This document shows positions 1 through 8,228 of a DNA stretch of 64,000 nt, piece by piece. Every line of letters begins with the position of its first letter. The first letter of the stretch is position 1. A program made the translations under genes and the position numbers. The stretch comes from Methylocella silvestris (GTDB lineage: Bacteria; Pseudomonadota; Alphaproteobacteria; Rhizobiales; Beijerinckiaceae): NCBI RefSeq assembly GCF_002891535.1, contig NZ_PDZR01000001.1, positions 1 through 64,000 on the forward strand, written 5' to 3'. The notes under the pieces were generated by a model. It searched no databases, was not told where the DNA came from, and worked only from the letters and a program-made list of their open reading frames with translations.

Positions 1-331
1 CCGCAACTTCGAGAAGCTGCTTCGCGCTGAAGGCGATGCCCCGCTTCCAACGCGCGCCCGGCTCCCAAACCGTGCGGATCGCCATGCCGAGCAGGATCGC
101 GATGACCAGCGCCTCGACATAGGGGTGAGAAAAGACGCGCTCCTCGACGCTTTGAACGCCTATCGACAGCAAAGTGACGGCGACGCACAGCGCCACGCCC
201 GGCGCAAGACCGCCAAAACCACCGAACAGCGTCTTTTTGCCGGTCAATATCTTCGCCGGATCGATATGCCGCAACGCAGATGTTCCTCTTTCCCACTCCG
301 TCCAACCAAAACTATCCGCCGGACGAAGCAT
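1..331 (-). CDS. YeiH-family (UPF0324) putative sulfite/sulfate exporter, 5' part only
   Basis: The gene starts at an ATG on the complement of 329-331 and runs off the left edge, leaving the first 110 residues. The protein begins MLRPADSFGWTEWERGTS, has a hydrophobic segment (GVALCVAVTLLSIGVQ), then ALVIAILLGMAIRTVW and GIAFSAKQLLEVA. That pattern of Pro-Gly-x-Ala-Leu helix, AILLGM helix and FAKQ-LL motif matches the N-terminus of YeiH-type ten-helix membrane proteins, annotated as putative sulfate exporters. Family function is weakly established. Its place beside xsc suggests export of sulfite or sulfate released from sulfonates; this is inference. No alternative family fits as well, but the truncated gene limits certainty. 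Confidence 0.75.
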   Translation of the reverse strand, partial: MLRPADSFGWTEWERGTSALRHIDPAKILTGKKTLFGGFGGLAPGVALCVAVTLLSIGVQSVEERVFSHPYVEALVIAILLGMAIRTVWEPGARWKRGIAFSAKQLLEVA

Positions 332-1070
332 TCGACTAATCTATTTTTCGAATAAGGTTATAAGATCAAGGAATGCTTTCCTGACGGAGAGAGGCCGCCG
401 TGGCCGCAGGCCTCGCCACGCAGGACCGTTGCAGGCGGACTTGCCGCTGTGTCGCGGCGAAGGCTCGGAGCGTCATGCACCGCGCGCCAAACCTTCCGCG
501 GTTTTGCCCCGCCTTCACCGAATTTTCTGCATAGGCGCAGCTTAAAGCAATCGGCGGCAATGCGTCGGCGTCAAGCAGGGTGATAGGATATATTTCAAAA
601 TCGAGATTCTCCCGTAAAATCCGCCCGTTTAGGAGAGACGACCCAGCCCCGGATCTATTCCGGCCGTGAACCACTCACGGATCGCCGCGGCGAGAGGTCG
701 GAGCGCCAAACATAAGTCGCGGCTATCAACATAAGCAAAGAATCAATTAGCGTGGAATGGCGCAGGCGCGCAGAACTCTGCCATCCAAATGTAAAATGAT
801 CTCTTCACCGGCTGCAATATCCGAGGTTCCGCTCAAGTTGGTCTCGATTCTTATCTCGACGCTCGACGGAGCCAAAGCAATCCATCGACAAGACAAATCT
901 TCTGTTCTGACGCGCAAAACCAGTCCTCGGAAAAGGCGACCTATGCCGCGTCGACAAAGTCGACCGATCGAAAAATCAGCTCTAAATGGCTCACGAAGCA
1001 CGAAGACTTCCGTCGCTGCAGGCTTGCCTGCGGACGCATAGGGAGCGGACGATCATCGAAGGGGGAAACT
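332..1070. other. Long intergenic region between the exporter and the first MFS gene
   Basis: About 740 bases without a convincing gene. A minus-strand open frame of 84 codons (747-1001) has no good ribosome binding site and no clear family, although part of it faintly resembles a PilZ-like strand pattern. The region must contain the divergent promoters for the exporter and the MFS gene. An inverted repeat ATTCGA/TCGAAT (330-335 and 348-353) overlaps the exporter start codon. Confidence 0.5.
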
Positions 1071-2474
1071 ATGGGCGTCGTATCAGATCCTAACGCCTTT
1101 GGAGCCGCTGCAGTCCCAGGCCCCTCGAATATCGTGGGCCGGCTGGAACGGCTGCCGATGACGGCATATCAACGCAAGATCTTTGCGATTATCGCCTCGG
1201 CCTGGCTCGTCGATCAAGTCGATGTCGCCCTGCTCACCTTTCTTTTGGGCTCAATCGTCGTCGCTTTCAATCTGACGCCGACCCAGGCGGGGCAACTCGC
1301 CGCGATGACCTTCGCAGGCCAGCTCGTTGGAAATGTGCTCGCCGGGACGGCGTCCGATCGGTTCGGACGGCGCATGGTTTTTCAGGTCACGATGGTGGTG
1401 TGGGGGCTGGCCAGCCTCGCCGCGGCGGCGGCCTGGAGCCTTGCGGCTCTTATGGTCTTCCGTTTTCTCATTGGCGTTGGCGTCGGCGGCGAAGCGCCGG
1501 TGGCTCAGGCGATGGTCTCGGAAATCGTGCCCGCCAATGTGCGCGGCAAATATATAGCTTTCATGGAAGGCTTTTGGGCCATCGGCTACGTTCTATCTGG
1601 AGCGATCAGCTTCTTTATCCTGCCTTATCTTGGGTGGCGCTGGGCCTTTGCATTCGTCGGCATGCTGTCTCTTGTCGTGTTCCTGGTCCGCCGTTCGATG
1701 CCTGAATCGCCGCGCTGGCTCGTGGAGCATGGACGCTATGAAGAAGCCGAAGCCGTGATGTCCCACATGGAGGCGGAGGTCATGAAACACACCGGGAAGC
1801 CGCTTCCCGTGACGCCCCCTCTCGCCGCCGATCAAGCGCCGGCGCGCGCCGAGGCCTCTCGCGTCCAAGGCTCCATTGCGACGCTGTTTTCTCCCGAATA
1901 TCGTCTGCGTACGCTGATGGCTTTTGGGATGTGGTTCTTCGCCCTCATTGGATTTTTTGGCCTCAACTCTTGGATAGCCGTGCTGCTCAAAGAGCGAGGC
2001 TTTTCGATCATCGGATCGGTCGGTTTCGTGACGCTGATCACGATCGGCGGCATCCCGGGCTTCTTCACCGCGGCGATTCTTCTGGAGAAAATAGGCCGCA
2101 AACCGACGACGGCCGGCTTCCTTTTATTCGCGGCCGCGGCGGCTTACCTTTATGGCAATGCGGCGGACCTGACGACGCTCTTTCTCACCGGCTTTGTGAT
2201 GCAATTTTTCATGTTCGGCATGTGGAGCTGCCTCTACGCCTATACGCCGGAACTTTACCCGACGCGCGCGCGCTCGACGGGAGCAGGCTTCGCTTCGGCG
2301 TTCGGACGGATCGGCGCCATTCTGGGTCCAATGATCGTCCCCGTTCTCGTCAAGAATTACGGCCCGGCAGCCGCTTTCGAGGTCGGCGCCGGCGGCTTCG
2401 TCATAGCCGCGCTGATGGTGCTCGTTCTGGGCGTCGAGACAAAGGGAAAAATCCTCGAGGCGGTCTCACACTAA
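1071..2474 (+). CDS. MFS transporter, sugar-porter/AAHS-like, candidate sulfonate uptake carrier
   Basis: A 467-residue inner-membrane carrier with about twelve hydrophobic segments. It shows the MFS loop 2-3 signature (GTASDRFGRRMVF, near residue 97), the sugar-porter-like PESPRWLVEHGR motif after helix 6 and the LYPTRARSTGAGFASAFGR stretch in the second half. The ATG follows GAAGGGGG at a suitable distance. This subfamily (SV2/aromatic-acid or sugar porter-like) moves small organic acids or sugars with protons. It lies next to the isethionate/sulfoacetaldehyde genes and converges on the aldehyde dehydrogenase, so uptake of a sulfonate such as isethionate is plausible. The substrate cannot be read from sequence. 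Confidence 0.85.
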   Translation: MGVVSDPNAFGAAAVPGPSNIVGRLERLPMTAYQRKIFAIIASAWLVDQVDVALLTFLLGSIVVAFNLTPTQAGQLAAMTFAGQLVGNVLAGTASDRFGRRMVFQVTMVVWGLASLAAAAAWSLAALMVFRFLIGVGVGGEAPVAQAMVSEIVPANVRGKYIAFMEGFWAIGYVLSGAISFFILPYLGWRWAFAFVGMLSLVVFLVRRSMPESPRWLVEHGRYEEAEAVMSHMEAEVMKHTGKPLPVTPPLAADQAPARAEASRVQGSIATLFSPEYRLRTLMAFGMWFFALIGFFGLNSWIAVLLKERGFSIIGSVGFVTLITIGGIPGFFTAAILLEKIGRKPTTAGFLLFAAAAAYLYGNAADLTTLFLTGFVMQFFMFGMWSCLYAYTPELYPTRARSTGAGFASAFGRIGAILGPMIVPVLVKNYGPAAAFEVGAGGFVIAALMVLVLGVETKGKILEAVSH

Positions 2475-2663
2475 GGCGACGCCCCGCCATTGTAGATCCA
2501 ATCACAGTGAGCGTTGCATCTCTATTCCACTGGCTGAACCGCGACGATCGCCGTGCACAGGGCCAATGCCCCGATGATCGTGCGGTTCGGTTTCTGGCGT
2601 GTCGGTCGTTTCAATGAAGATGCTTTGTTCGCCAAAGAAGATCGAGTCGCTTGACCAAACCGC

Positions 2664-4097
2664 TCAAATGCCCGCCTGCGACACGAATTTCGGCGTAAGA
2701 TACGCATCCAAGCCTTCGACCCCGCCTTCCGAGCCATATCCGCTATCCTTGACGCCTCCAAAAGGCGCCTCGGGCAAAGCAAGGCCAAGATGATTGATGG
2801 TTATCATGCCGGTCTCGACGCATGCGGCGACAGCGTTGGCGGTCTTTGCCGACCGTGTGTAGGCATAAGCAGCAAGGCCGTATTCCAATCGGTTGGCCTC
2901 TGCGATCGCTTCATCGAAATCGCCGAACGGGAGGACCATCGCCAACGGACCAAAGGGCTCCTCCATCATCATCCGCATCGTGCGATCCACGCTGGTGATT
3001 ACGGTCGGCTGAAAGAAATTACCCTTGTTGCCGATCCGGACTCCGCCCGTCCGAATTTTTGCGCCCTTTTGGACCGCATCGGCGACCAGCGATTCCATCG
3101 CTGTCACACGGCGTTCGTTGGCTAACGGTCCCATGTTGACCCCATCGTCAAGGCCATTGCCGACGCGGATTTCCTTCACGGCATGCACAAATCGTTCGAC
3201 GAAACGCTCATAGACATTTTTCTGCACGAGGAAGCGGGTCGGCGCGACGCAGACCTGCCCGGCGTTCCTGAATTTTGCGCCGGAGATCTGCTTGGCCGCA
3301 ACCTCAACGTCGGCGTCGTCGAACACGATCACCGGCGCATGGCCGCCGAGCTCCATTGTCACGCGCTTCATATGGGCCCCCGCCAACGCGGCGAGCTTCT
3401 TGCCCACGAGCGTCGATCCGGTAAATGTCACCTTGCGGATGATGGGATGGGGAATGAGATATTCGCTTATTTGGGACGGGACGCCAAAGACCAGGCCGAC
3501 TACGCCGCAGGGAAGGCCAGCGTCAACGAAAGCGCGGATCAACTCTGCGGGCGATGCCGGAGTCTCTTCCGGCGCTTTTACGATAATCGAACATCCCGCC
3601 GCCAACGCGGCGGATAGTTTGCGGACAATCTGGTTTATCGGGAAATTCCAGGGGGTGAAGGCGGCGACTGGGCCGACCGGCTCCTTGATGACGAGTTGAT
3701 AGACGCCTGCTGAACGAGCCGGAATCACACGGCCATAGGCCCGCCGGCCCTCTTCCGCAAACCAGTCGACGATATCAGCAGCGGCTAGCGTTTCAATCCG
3801 CGACTCCGCGAGCGGCTTTCCTTCTTCGAGCGTCATGAGCCTGGCGATGTCTTCTACCCGGCTCCGAAGGATATCGGCCGCCTTGCGCATGATTTTGGCG
3901 CGATCAAATGCCGATGTCGCGCGCCATATGGCGAAACCGCGCGCGCTGGCGGCGAGCGCCTCGTCGAGATCGTTTTGAGAAGCGCAGGCGACGGCGCCGA
4001 TCTTCTCTGCTGTCGCGGGGTTCGTCACCGGCAGGCAGCGCTGATTCTCGGCAGGTCGCCATTTGCCTGCAATGTGCAGGAGAACATCGGAGTACAT
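2664..4097 (-). CDS. NAD(P)-dependent aldehyde dehydrogenase, candidate sulfoacetaldehyde dehydrogenase (SafD-like)
   Basis: The 477-residue protein is a classical ALDH. Catalytic residues are visible: Asn151 in FTPWNFP, Glu249 in TMELGG and Cys283 in [12 protein letters not shown], with the EEPFGPLA and [11 protein letters not shown] motifs at the C-terminus. It resembles succinate-semialdehyde dehydrogenases (GabD/SSADH). The ATG at 4097 is preferred over an upstream in-frame start because GAGG precedes it. It is the last gene of the minus-strand run GMC-iclR-xsc-pta-aldh. Known sulfoacetaldehyde dehydrogenases (SafD) belong to this family and oxidise sulfoacetaldehyde to sulfoacetate, so that role is inferred from context. 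Succinate semialdehyde or another short aldehyde is the alternative substrate. Confidence 0.85.
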   Translation of the reverse strand: MYSDVLLHIAGKWRPAENQRCLPVTNPATAEKIGAVACASQNDLDEALAASARGFAIWRATSAFDRAKIMRKAADILRSRVEDIARLMTLEEGKPLAESRIETLAAADIVDWFAEEGRRAYGRVIPARSAGVYQLVIKEPVGPVAAFTPWNFPINQIVRKLSAALAAGCSIIVKAPEETPASPAELIRAFVDAGLPCGVVGLVFGVPSQISEYLIPHPIIRKVTFTGSTLVGKKLAALAGAHMKRVTMELGGHAPVIVFDDADVEVAAKQISGAKFRNAGQVCVAPTRFLVQKNVYERFVERFVHAVKEIRVGNGLDDGVNMGPLANERRVTAMESLVADAVQKGAKIRTGGVRIGNKGNFFQPTVITSVDRTMRMMMEEPFGPLAMVLPFGDFDEAIAEANRLEYGLAAYAYTRSAKTANAVAACVETGMITINHLGLALPEAPFGGVKDSGYGSEGGVEGLDAYLTPKFVSQAGI

Positions 4098-4352
4098 GTG
4101 ATCCTCGGGCCTCTCAAGCCGGCTGCCTGGCGGCGGACATCGCTCGTTTAACATTTTCGGTACGAAAACCGACGCTCGACGCGGTGAAAGCTCTCGTCAA
4201 TTCCCTGTTATCACCCGACGCATGCCGATGGCCGATTGAGCGCGCCGTTCCAGCGTCACGGTTCGCCTGCGCGCCCGCTTTGCAGAATTTTCAAATTTCG
4301 TCCTCGCGACCCCTTTGCTTCGGAAGATATTACGCAGTTGGAGCGACCGAGA

Positions 4353-5288
4353 CTAATGGAACATCGTTCCCTTTTCACGCTCTCGATGGGCGTGAATGAC
4401 CGCGAGCGCACAGGAGGCCACTCGGGTCAGCGCCGAGTCGGCGCGGCTCGTCAGGATGATCGGAGCCCGTGTGCCGATCACGATGCCGGCGCATTGCGCG
4501 CTGGTCAGGTAAATGAGTTGTTTATAGAGCATGTTCCCTGCTTCCAGATTCGGCATAAGCAGAATGTCCGCGTTGCCGGATACGGGCGAGGAAACGCCCT
4601 TGGTCTCGGCCGCGTCGCTGGAGATTGCAACGTCGAAGGCGAGCGGTCCGTCGACCACAGCGCCGGTGATCTGGCCACGGTCGGACATTTTGCTTAACGC
4701 CGCGGCGTCGAGCGTGCTTTGAATGGCCATGTTGACGGTCTCGACGGCAGACAGAACGCCGACATGTGGGCGGTGAACGCCGAGATTAAATGCAAGATCG
4801 ATTGTATTTTGAATGATGTCGCGTTTGTCAGATAGCGTCGGATTGATGTTGACGACGCAATCGGCAATCAGGAGCGGCTTCGGATAGCTCGGCATGTCGA
4901 ATAGAAATGTATGGCTGATGCGACGGCTTGTGCGCAGTCCGCCTGATTTATTCACGACGGCGGAAAGCAGCTCATCTGTGTGTAGACTGCCCTTCATGAT
5001 CAGAGTGACGGCTTTCTCATGACAAAGCAAGACGGCGGCGCTCGCCGCCTCAAGCGGATCATCCCCGCTTTCCATCAATTTCACGTTCGTTAGATCAATG
5101 CGATTTGCGTCGGCTATGGCCCTTATCCGATGGAGCGGTCCGATAAGAACTGGTTCGATCAATCCGCGGGCTTTTGCCGTAATCGCTGATTCAAGGGCTA
5201 TCACGCTGCAAGGGAAGGCGACTGCGACCTGCGCGGGTCCGATATCCTCCGCCGTCTTGATGAGTTGATCGAGATGAGGATATTTCAT
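4353..5288 (-). CDS. pta: Phosphate acetyltransferase (PTA/PTB family)
   Basis: A 311-residue single-domain enzyme of the phosphate acetyl/butyryltransferase family. Recognisable stretches include LIMKGSLHTDELLSAV, the LLIADCVVNINP segment, the HRPHVGVLSAVETVN block and GNADILLMPNLEAGNML, which form the CoA/phosphate-binding core. It converts acetyl phosphate plus CoA to acetyl-CoA. It directly follows xsc, whose product is acetyl phosphate, the arrangement known from sulfonate degraders. The length matches the short form without the N-terminal DRTGG regulatory domain. A strong hairpin terminator lies between xsc and this gene, so its expression may depend on read-through or a separate promoter. 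Confidence 0.92.
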   Translation of the reverse strand: MKYPHLDQLIKTAEDIGPAQVAVAFPCSVIALESAITAKARGLIEPVLIGPLHRIRAIADANRIDLTNVKLMESGDDPLEAASAAVLLCHEKAVTLIMKGSLHTDELLSAVVNKSGGLRTSRRISHTFLFDMPSYPKPLLIADCVVNINPTLSDKRDIIQNTIDLAFNLGVHRPHVGVLSAVETVNMAIQSTLDAAALSKMSDRGQITGAVVDGPLAFDVAISSDAAETKGVSSPVSGNADILLMPNLEAGNMLYKQLIYLTSAQCAGIVIGTRAPIILTSRADSALTRVASCALAVIHAHREREKGTMFH

Positions 5289-5355
5289 CGATTGTCCTTC
5301 GATCGCGCATAACGCGCGGCGCCTTGAAGACGAACGCGCCAGCCCGCGGCGCAGG

Positions 5356-5391
5356 AAAAAGACGCGGTCGGCGACAAAGCCGCCGACCGCG
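5356..5391 (-). terminator. Intrinsic terminator between xsc and pta
   Basis: Read on the minus strand, a perfect 11-bp stem (CGCGGTCGGCG / CGCCGACCGCG, at 5381-5391 and 5363-5373) with a 7-base loop is followed by TCTTTTTCC. It starts about 40 bases after the xsc stop codon. It has the shape of a Rho-independent terminator inside a run of same-strand genes, so it may lower pta and aldh expression relative to xsc. Confidence 0.75.
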
Positions 5392-5430
5392 CAGGCGGGA
5401 GACTACAGCGACGCCAGACGCTCGTGCCGC

Positions 5431-7206
5431 CTAAGCAACGGCTTGCGGGCGCATATCCGCACGATCGACGCCAGCCACGACGACCGGCTTCTTCATCGCA
5501 TCGCGCCTGAACGGCTCGCCAAGTTCCTGGTTCAGAATGACTTCGATGAAGGTGGTGACGCCTTTTTCCTGCGCGGCGCATGCATCGGTCAGCGCCGTTG
5601 TCAGCTCCGATTGCGTGCGCACGGCGACGCCCTTCAGCCCGCAGGCCTCCGCGACGCGCGCGTAACTCAAATGCGGATCGAGTTCGGTTCCAACAAAATT
5701 GTCGTCATACCATAGCGTTGTGTTGCGCTTTTCTGCGCCCCACTGATAGTTTCGGAAGATGACCATGGTGATCGCTGGCCATTCTTCGCGTCCGATCGAA
5801 CTCATTTCGCTCATCGAGATGCCGAAGGCGCCATCGCCGGCGAAACCCACCACAGGAACATCCGGGCAGCCGATCTTGGCGCCGATGATTGCGGGAAACC
5901 CGTAGCCGCACGGGCCAAAGAGTCCGGGCGCGAGATATTTCCGGCTCTTCTCGAAGGTCGGATAGGCATTGCCGATGGCGCAATTATTTCCAATGTCGCT
6001 GGAAATGATTGCATCCTTCGGCAGAGCCGCCTGGATCGCCCGCCAGGCCTGCCGCGGCGACATGCGATCAGGCTCCCGGCTACGCGCCCGCTCGTTCCAG
6101 CTTGTGCCCTGATCGTCGTCTTCATGATCCATGCTGGACAGCTCTTGCAGCCACGCGGATTTCGTCTTGTGGATGAGCGCTTTGCGCTCCTCATTTCCGA
6201 TGCTTCCTGCGTCGGGAGAAAGCTGCTCCAGAATTTGGCGCGCAACCAGCTTGGCGTCGCCGCAGATGCCGACAGTGACGGGTTTTGCGAGGCCGATACG
6301 ATCCGGGTTTATGTCGACCTGGATGATTTTTGCGTTCTTTGGCCAGTAATCCACGCCATAGCCGGGCAGCGTCGAGAACGGGTTTAACCGCGTGCCGAGC
6401 GCTAGCACGACGTCGGCCCTGGAAATCAGCTCCATGGCCGCCTTCGATCCGTTATATCCAAGCGGGCCGCAAGCCAGGCGGTGGCTTCCGGGAAAACTGT
6501 CATTGTGTTGATATCCACAGCACACCGGAGCGTCGAGCCTTTCCGCCAAGGCGACGCAATCGGCGACCGCGTTGCCGATCACCACGCCGGCCCCGGACAA
6601 AATGACTGGAAAGGCCGCACTTGAAAGCAGCTTGGCGGCTTCGGCGATGGCCTGGGCGCCTCCGGAAGCGCGCTCCAGCTCGACAATTGAAGGCATATTG
6701 ACGTCAATGTGTTGCGTCCAATAGTCACGCGGAATGTTGATCTGAGCGGGCGCCGAAAGCCGCTTGGCTTTAAGGATGACGCGGTTCAACACTTCAACAA
6801 CGCGCGACGCGTCGCGGACCTCTTCCTGGTAGCAAACCATGTCGCGGAACAGCGCCATTTGTTCGACTTCCTGAAAGCCGCCCTGACCGATCGTCTTGTT
6901 CGCGGCCTGAGGCGTCACCAACAGCATCGGCGTATGGTTCCAGTAGGCGGTCTTGATCGCAGTCACAAAGCCGGTGACGCCCGGGCCATTCTGCGCGATG
7001 GCCATGCCGATCTTGCCGGTCGCGCGGGTATAGCCGTCGCAGATGAGGCCGCCGTTGGTCTCATGTGCGACGTCCCAGAAGGTAATGCCAGCCTGAGGAA
7101 ACAGATTCGAAATCGGCATGAAAGCCGAACCTATGATGCCGAATGCGTGCTCGATTCCGTGCAGTTGCAACACTTTGATGAATGCTTCTTCCGTCGTCAT
7201 TTTCAT
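5431..7206 (-). CDS. xsc: Sulfoacetaldehyde acetyltransferase (thiamine-diphosphate enzyme)
   Basis: The 591-residue enzyme has the three-domain layout of ThDP enzymes: the Pyr domain with catalytic Glu49 (AHETNGG), a central domain, and the PP domain with GDG at about 457-459 followed by the metal-binding Asn (IFRN). Diagnostic Xsc stretches are IGQGGFQEVEQMALFRDMV and RNYQWGAEKRNTTLWYDDN. It desulfonates sulfoacetaldehyde with phosphate, giving acetyl phosphate and sulfite in the cytoplasm. The ATG at 7206 is chosen because AGGGAG lies 9 bases upstream; a longer frame starts at 7251. It sits between iclR and pta, the central step of the island. Confidence 0.97.
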   Translation of the reverse strand: MKMTTEEAFIKVLQLHGIEHAFGIIGSAFMPISNLFPQAGITFWDVAHETNGGLICDGYTRATGKIGMAIAQNGPGVTGFVTAIKTAYWNHTPMLLVTPQAANKTIGQGGFQEVEQMALFRDMVCYQEEVRDASRVVEVLNRVILKAKRLSAPAQINIPRDYWTQHIDVNMPSIVELERASGGAQAIAEAAKLLSSAAFPVILSGAGVVIGNAVADCVALAERLDAPVCCGYQHNDSFPGSHRLACGPLGYNGSKAAMELISRADVVLALGTRLNPFSTLPGYGVDYWPKNAKIIQVDINPDRIGLAKPVTVGICGDAKLVARQILEQLSPDAGSIGNEERKALIHKTKSAWLQELSSMDHEDDDQGTSWNERARSREPDRMSPRQAWRAIQAALPKDAIISSDIGNNCAIGNAYPTFEKSRKYLAPGLFGPCGYGFPAIIGAKIGCPDVPVVGFAGDGAFGISMSEMSSIGREEWPAITMVIFRNYQWGAEKRNTTLWYDDNFVGTELDPHLSYARVAEACGLKGVAVRTQSELTTALTDACAAQEKGVTTFIEVILNQELGEPFRRDAMKKPVVVAGVDRADMRPQAVA

Positions 7207-7223
7207 GTTTTTTCGCTCCCTAG

Positions 7224-7239
7224 TTTTTTGAATGAGCCA
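7224..7239 (-). promoter_or_regulatory. 16-base element upstream of xsc, shared with lysR
   Basis: On the minus strand TGGCTCATTCAAAAAA ends 17 bases before the xsc ATG. The identical 16-mer lies just upstream of the lysR start at 11340-11355, in the same orientation to its gene. It may be a shared regulatory or leader element; function unknown. Confidence 0.4.
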
Positions 7240-7293
7240 ACCATTGCGCAATCGCCGCTTTTAAGCTGGCGCAGCGGCTGATCGGCGATTTTG

Positions 7294-8055
7294 TCAGGCC
7301 ATGGTTGCGGCGAGCGCCGCGGCGGCGGCTTGTAAGGCAGGCAAACGCTCCATCGCATTCTCTCGCGACAGGCGCACGATCGGCGCCTGGAGCGCGAGGC
7401 CCGCGAGGCATTCGCGCTTGCCGGCGCCGAAAATCGGCACGGCGATGCAGAACAGGCCGGGAAGGAACTCCTCGTCGTCGAAGGCAAAACCCTGGCGGCG
7501 GACGGCGGCGAACTCGACGTCGAGCGCCGCGCGGGTCGTCAAAGTGTTCGGCGTGAAGCGGCGCAACGATAACGTGTCGAGGAGCCGCTCCCGCCTTGCC
7601 GGCGGCATCATCGCGAGGAACATCTTGCCGCTCGCCGAGCAGTGGACCGGAACGTGCGAACCTTTCTGGAAGGCGACGCGAAGCGGCAGCATCGCCTCGA
7701 CGCGATCGAGATACATAACTTCGCTACCCTGCAGAACAGTCAGATTGCAGGATTCGCCGAGGTCGCGCGCGACGCGCTCGAGGATCTGGTGGCGTTGCAT
7801 CGAGCCGGGATTATTCGACAGGATAGACAACGCCAATGCGCTGGCCTGCGCCGCCAGCTCATAGCGCCGGCCGTCCGGCAGTCGTTGCAGGAGTTCTGCT
7901 CCTTCGAGCATTGTCAGCCACCTGTGAAGCGTGGGCTTCGGGAGATCGACGATCTCCGTCAGCTCGGCGAGCGTTGGCGCGTGATCCATCTCTGCGATCG
8001 TCTTGAGCAGACTGAAAGCCTTGAGGGCAGGCGAGGAGTCCGGTGCATCATCCAT
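7294..8055 (-). CDS. IclR-family transcriptional regulator
   Basis: The 253-residue protein has an N-terminal winged helix (PALKAFSLLKTIAEMDHAPTLAELTEIVDLPKPTLHRWLTML, quoted in pieces: PALKAFSLLKTI then PKPTLHRWL) and a C-terminal IclR effector-binding domain with VHCSASGKMFLA and the GFAFDDEEFLPGLFCIAVPIF core. The start is uncertain: ATG at 8055 or at 8070, five codons upstream; neither has a strong ribosome binding site. It lies inside the operon between the GMC enzyme and xsc, which suggests control of isethionate/sulfoacetaldehyde genes. IclR regulators are known in isethionate loci, but the effector here is inferred. Confidence 0.9.
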   Translation of the reverse strand: MDDAPDSSPALKAFSLLKTIAEMDHAPTLAELTEIVDLPKPTLHRWLTMLEGAELLQRLPDGRRYELAAQASALALSILSNNPGSMQRHQILERVARDLGESCNLTVLQGSEVMYLDRVEAMLPLRVAFQKGSHVPVHCSASGKMFLAMMPPARRERLLDTLSLRRFTPNTLTTRAALDVEFAAVRRQGFAFDDEEFLPGLFCIAVPIFGAGKRECLAGLALQAPIVRLSRENAMERLPALQAAAAALAATMA

Positions 8056-8228
8056 CAGCGTGATCCACATATATTCCGTTTTTTGTTTCAATAAAAGCAA
8101 AAAAACGAGATTTTTGTTTGATTCTCTCGGCCAGGGCGCGAGAGACGGCGACATAAGGCGCCGAAGGTCGAAGGCGCCCCAAGGACGATATCCTTACGCG
8201 CCTCGCCCGGAACCGGCTGAAGATTTTC

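Noticed and set aside
366-674. 102-codon minus-strand open frame upstream of the first MFS gene
   Set aside because: No ribosome binding site, Arg/Ala-rich composition typical of chance frames in GC-rich DNA, and no family signal.
747-1001. 84-codon minus-strand frame faintly like a PilZ domain
   Set aside because: It starts at GTG without a ribosome binding site and lacks the PilZ RxxxR and D/NxSxxG motifs in the right order.
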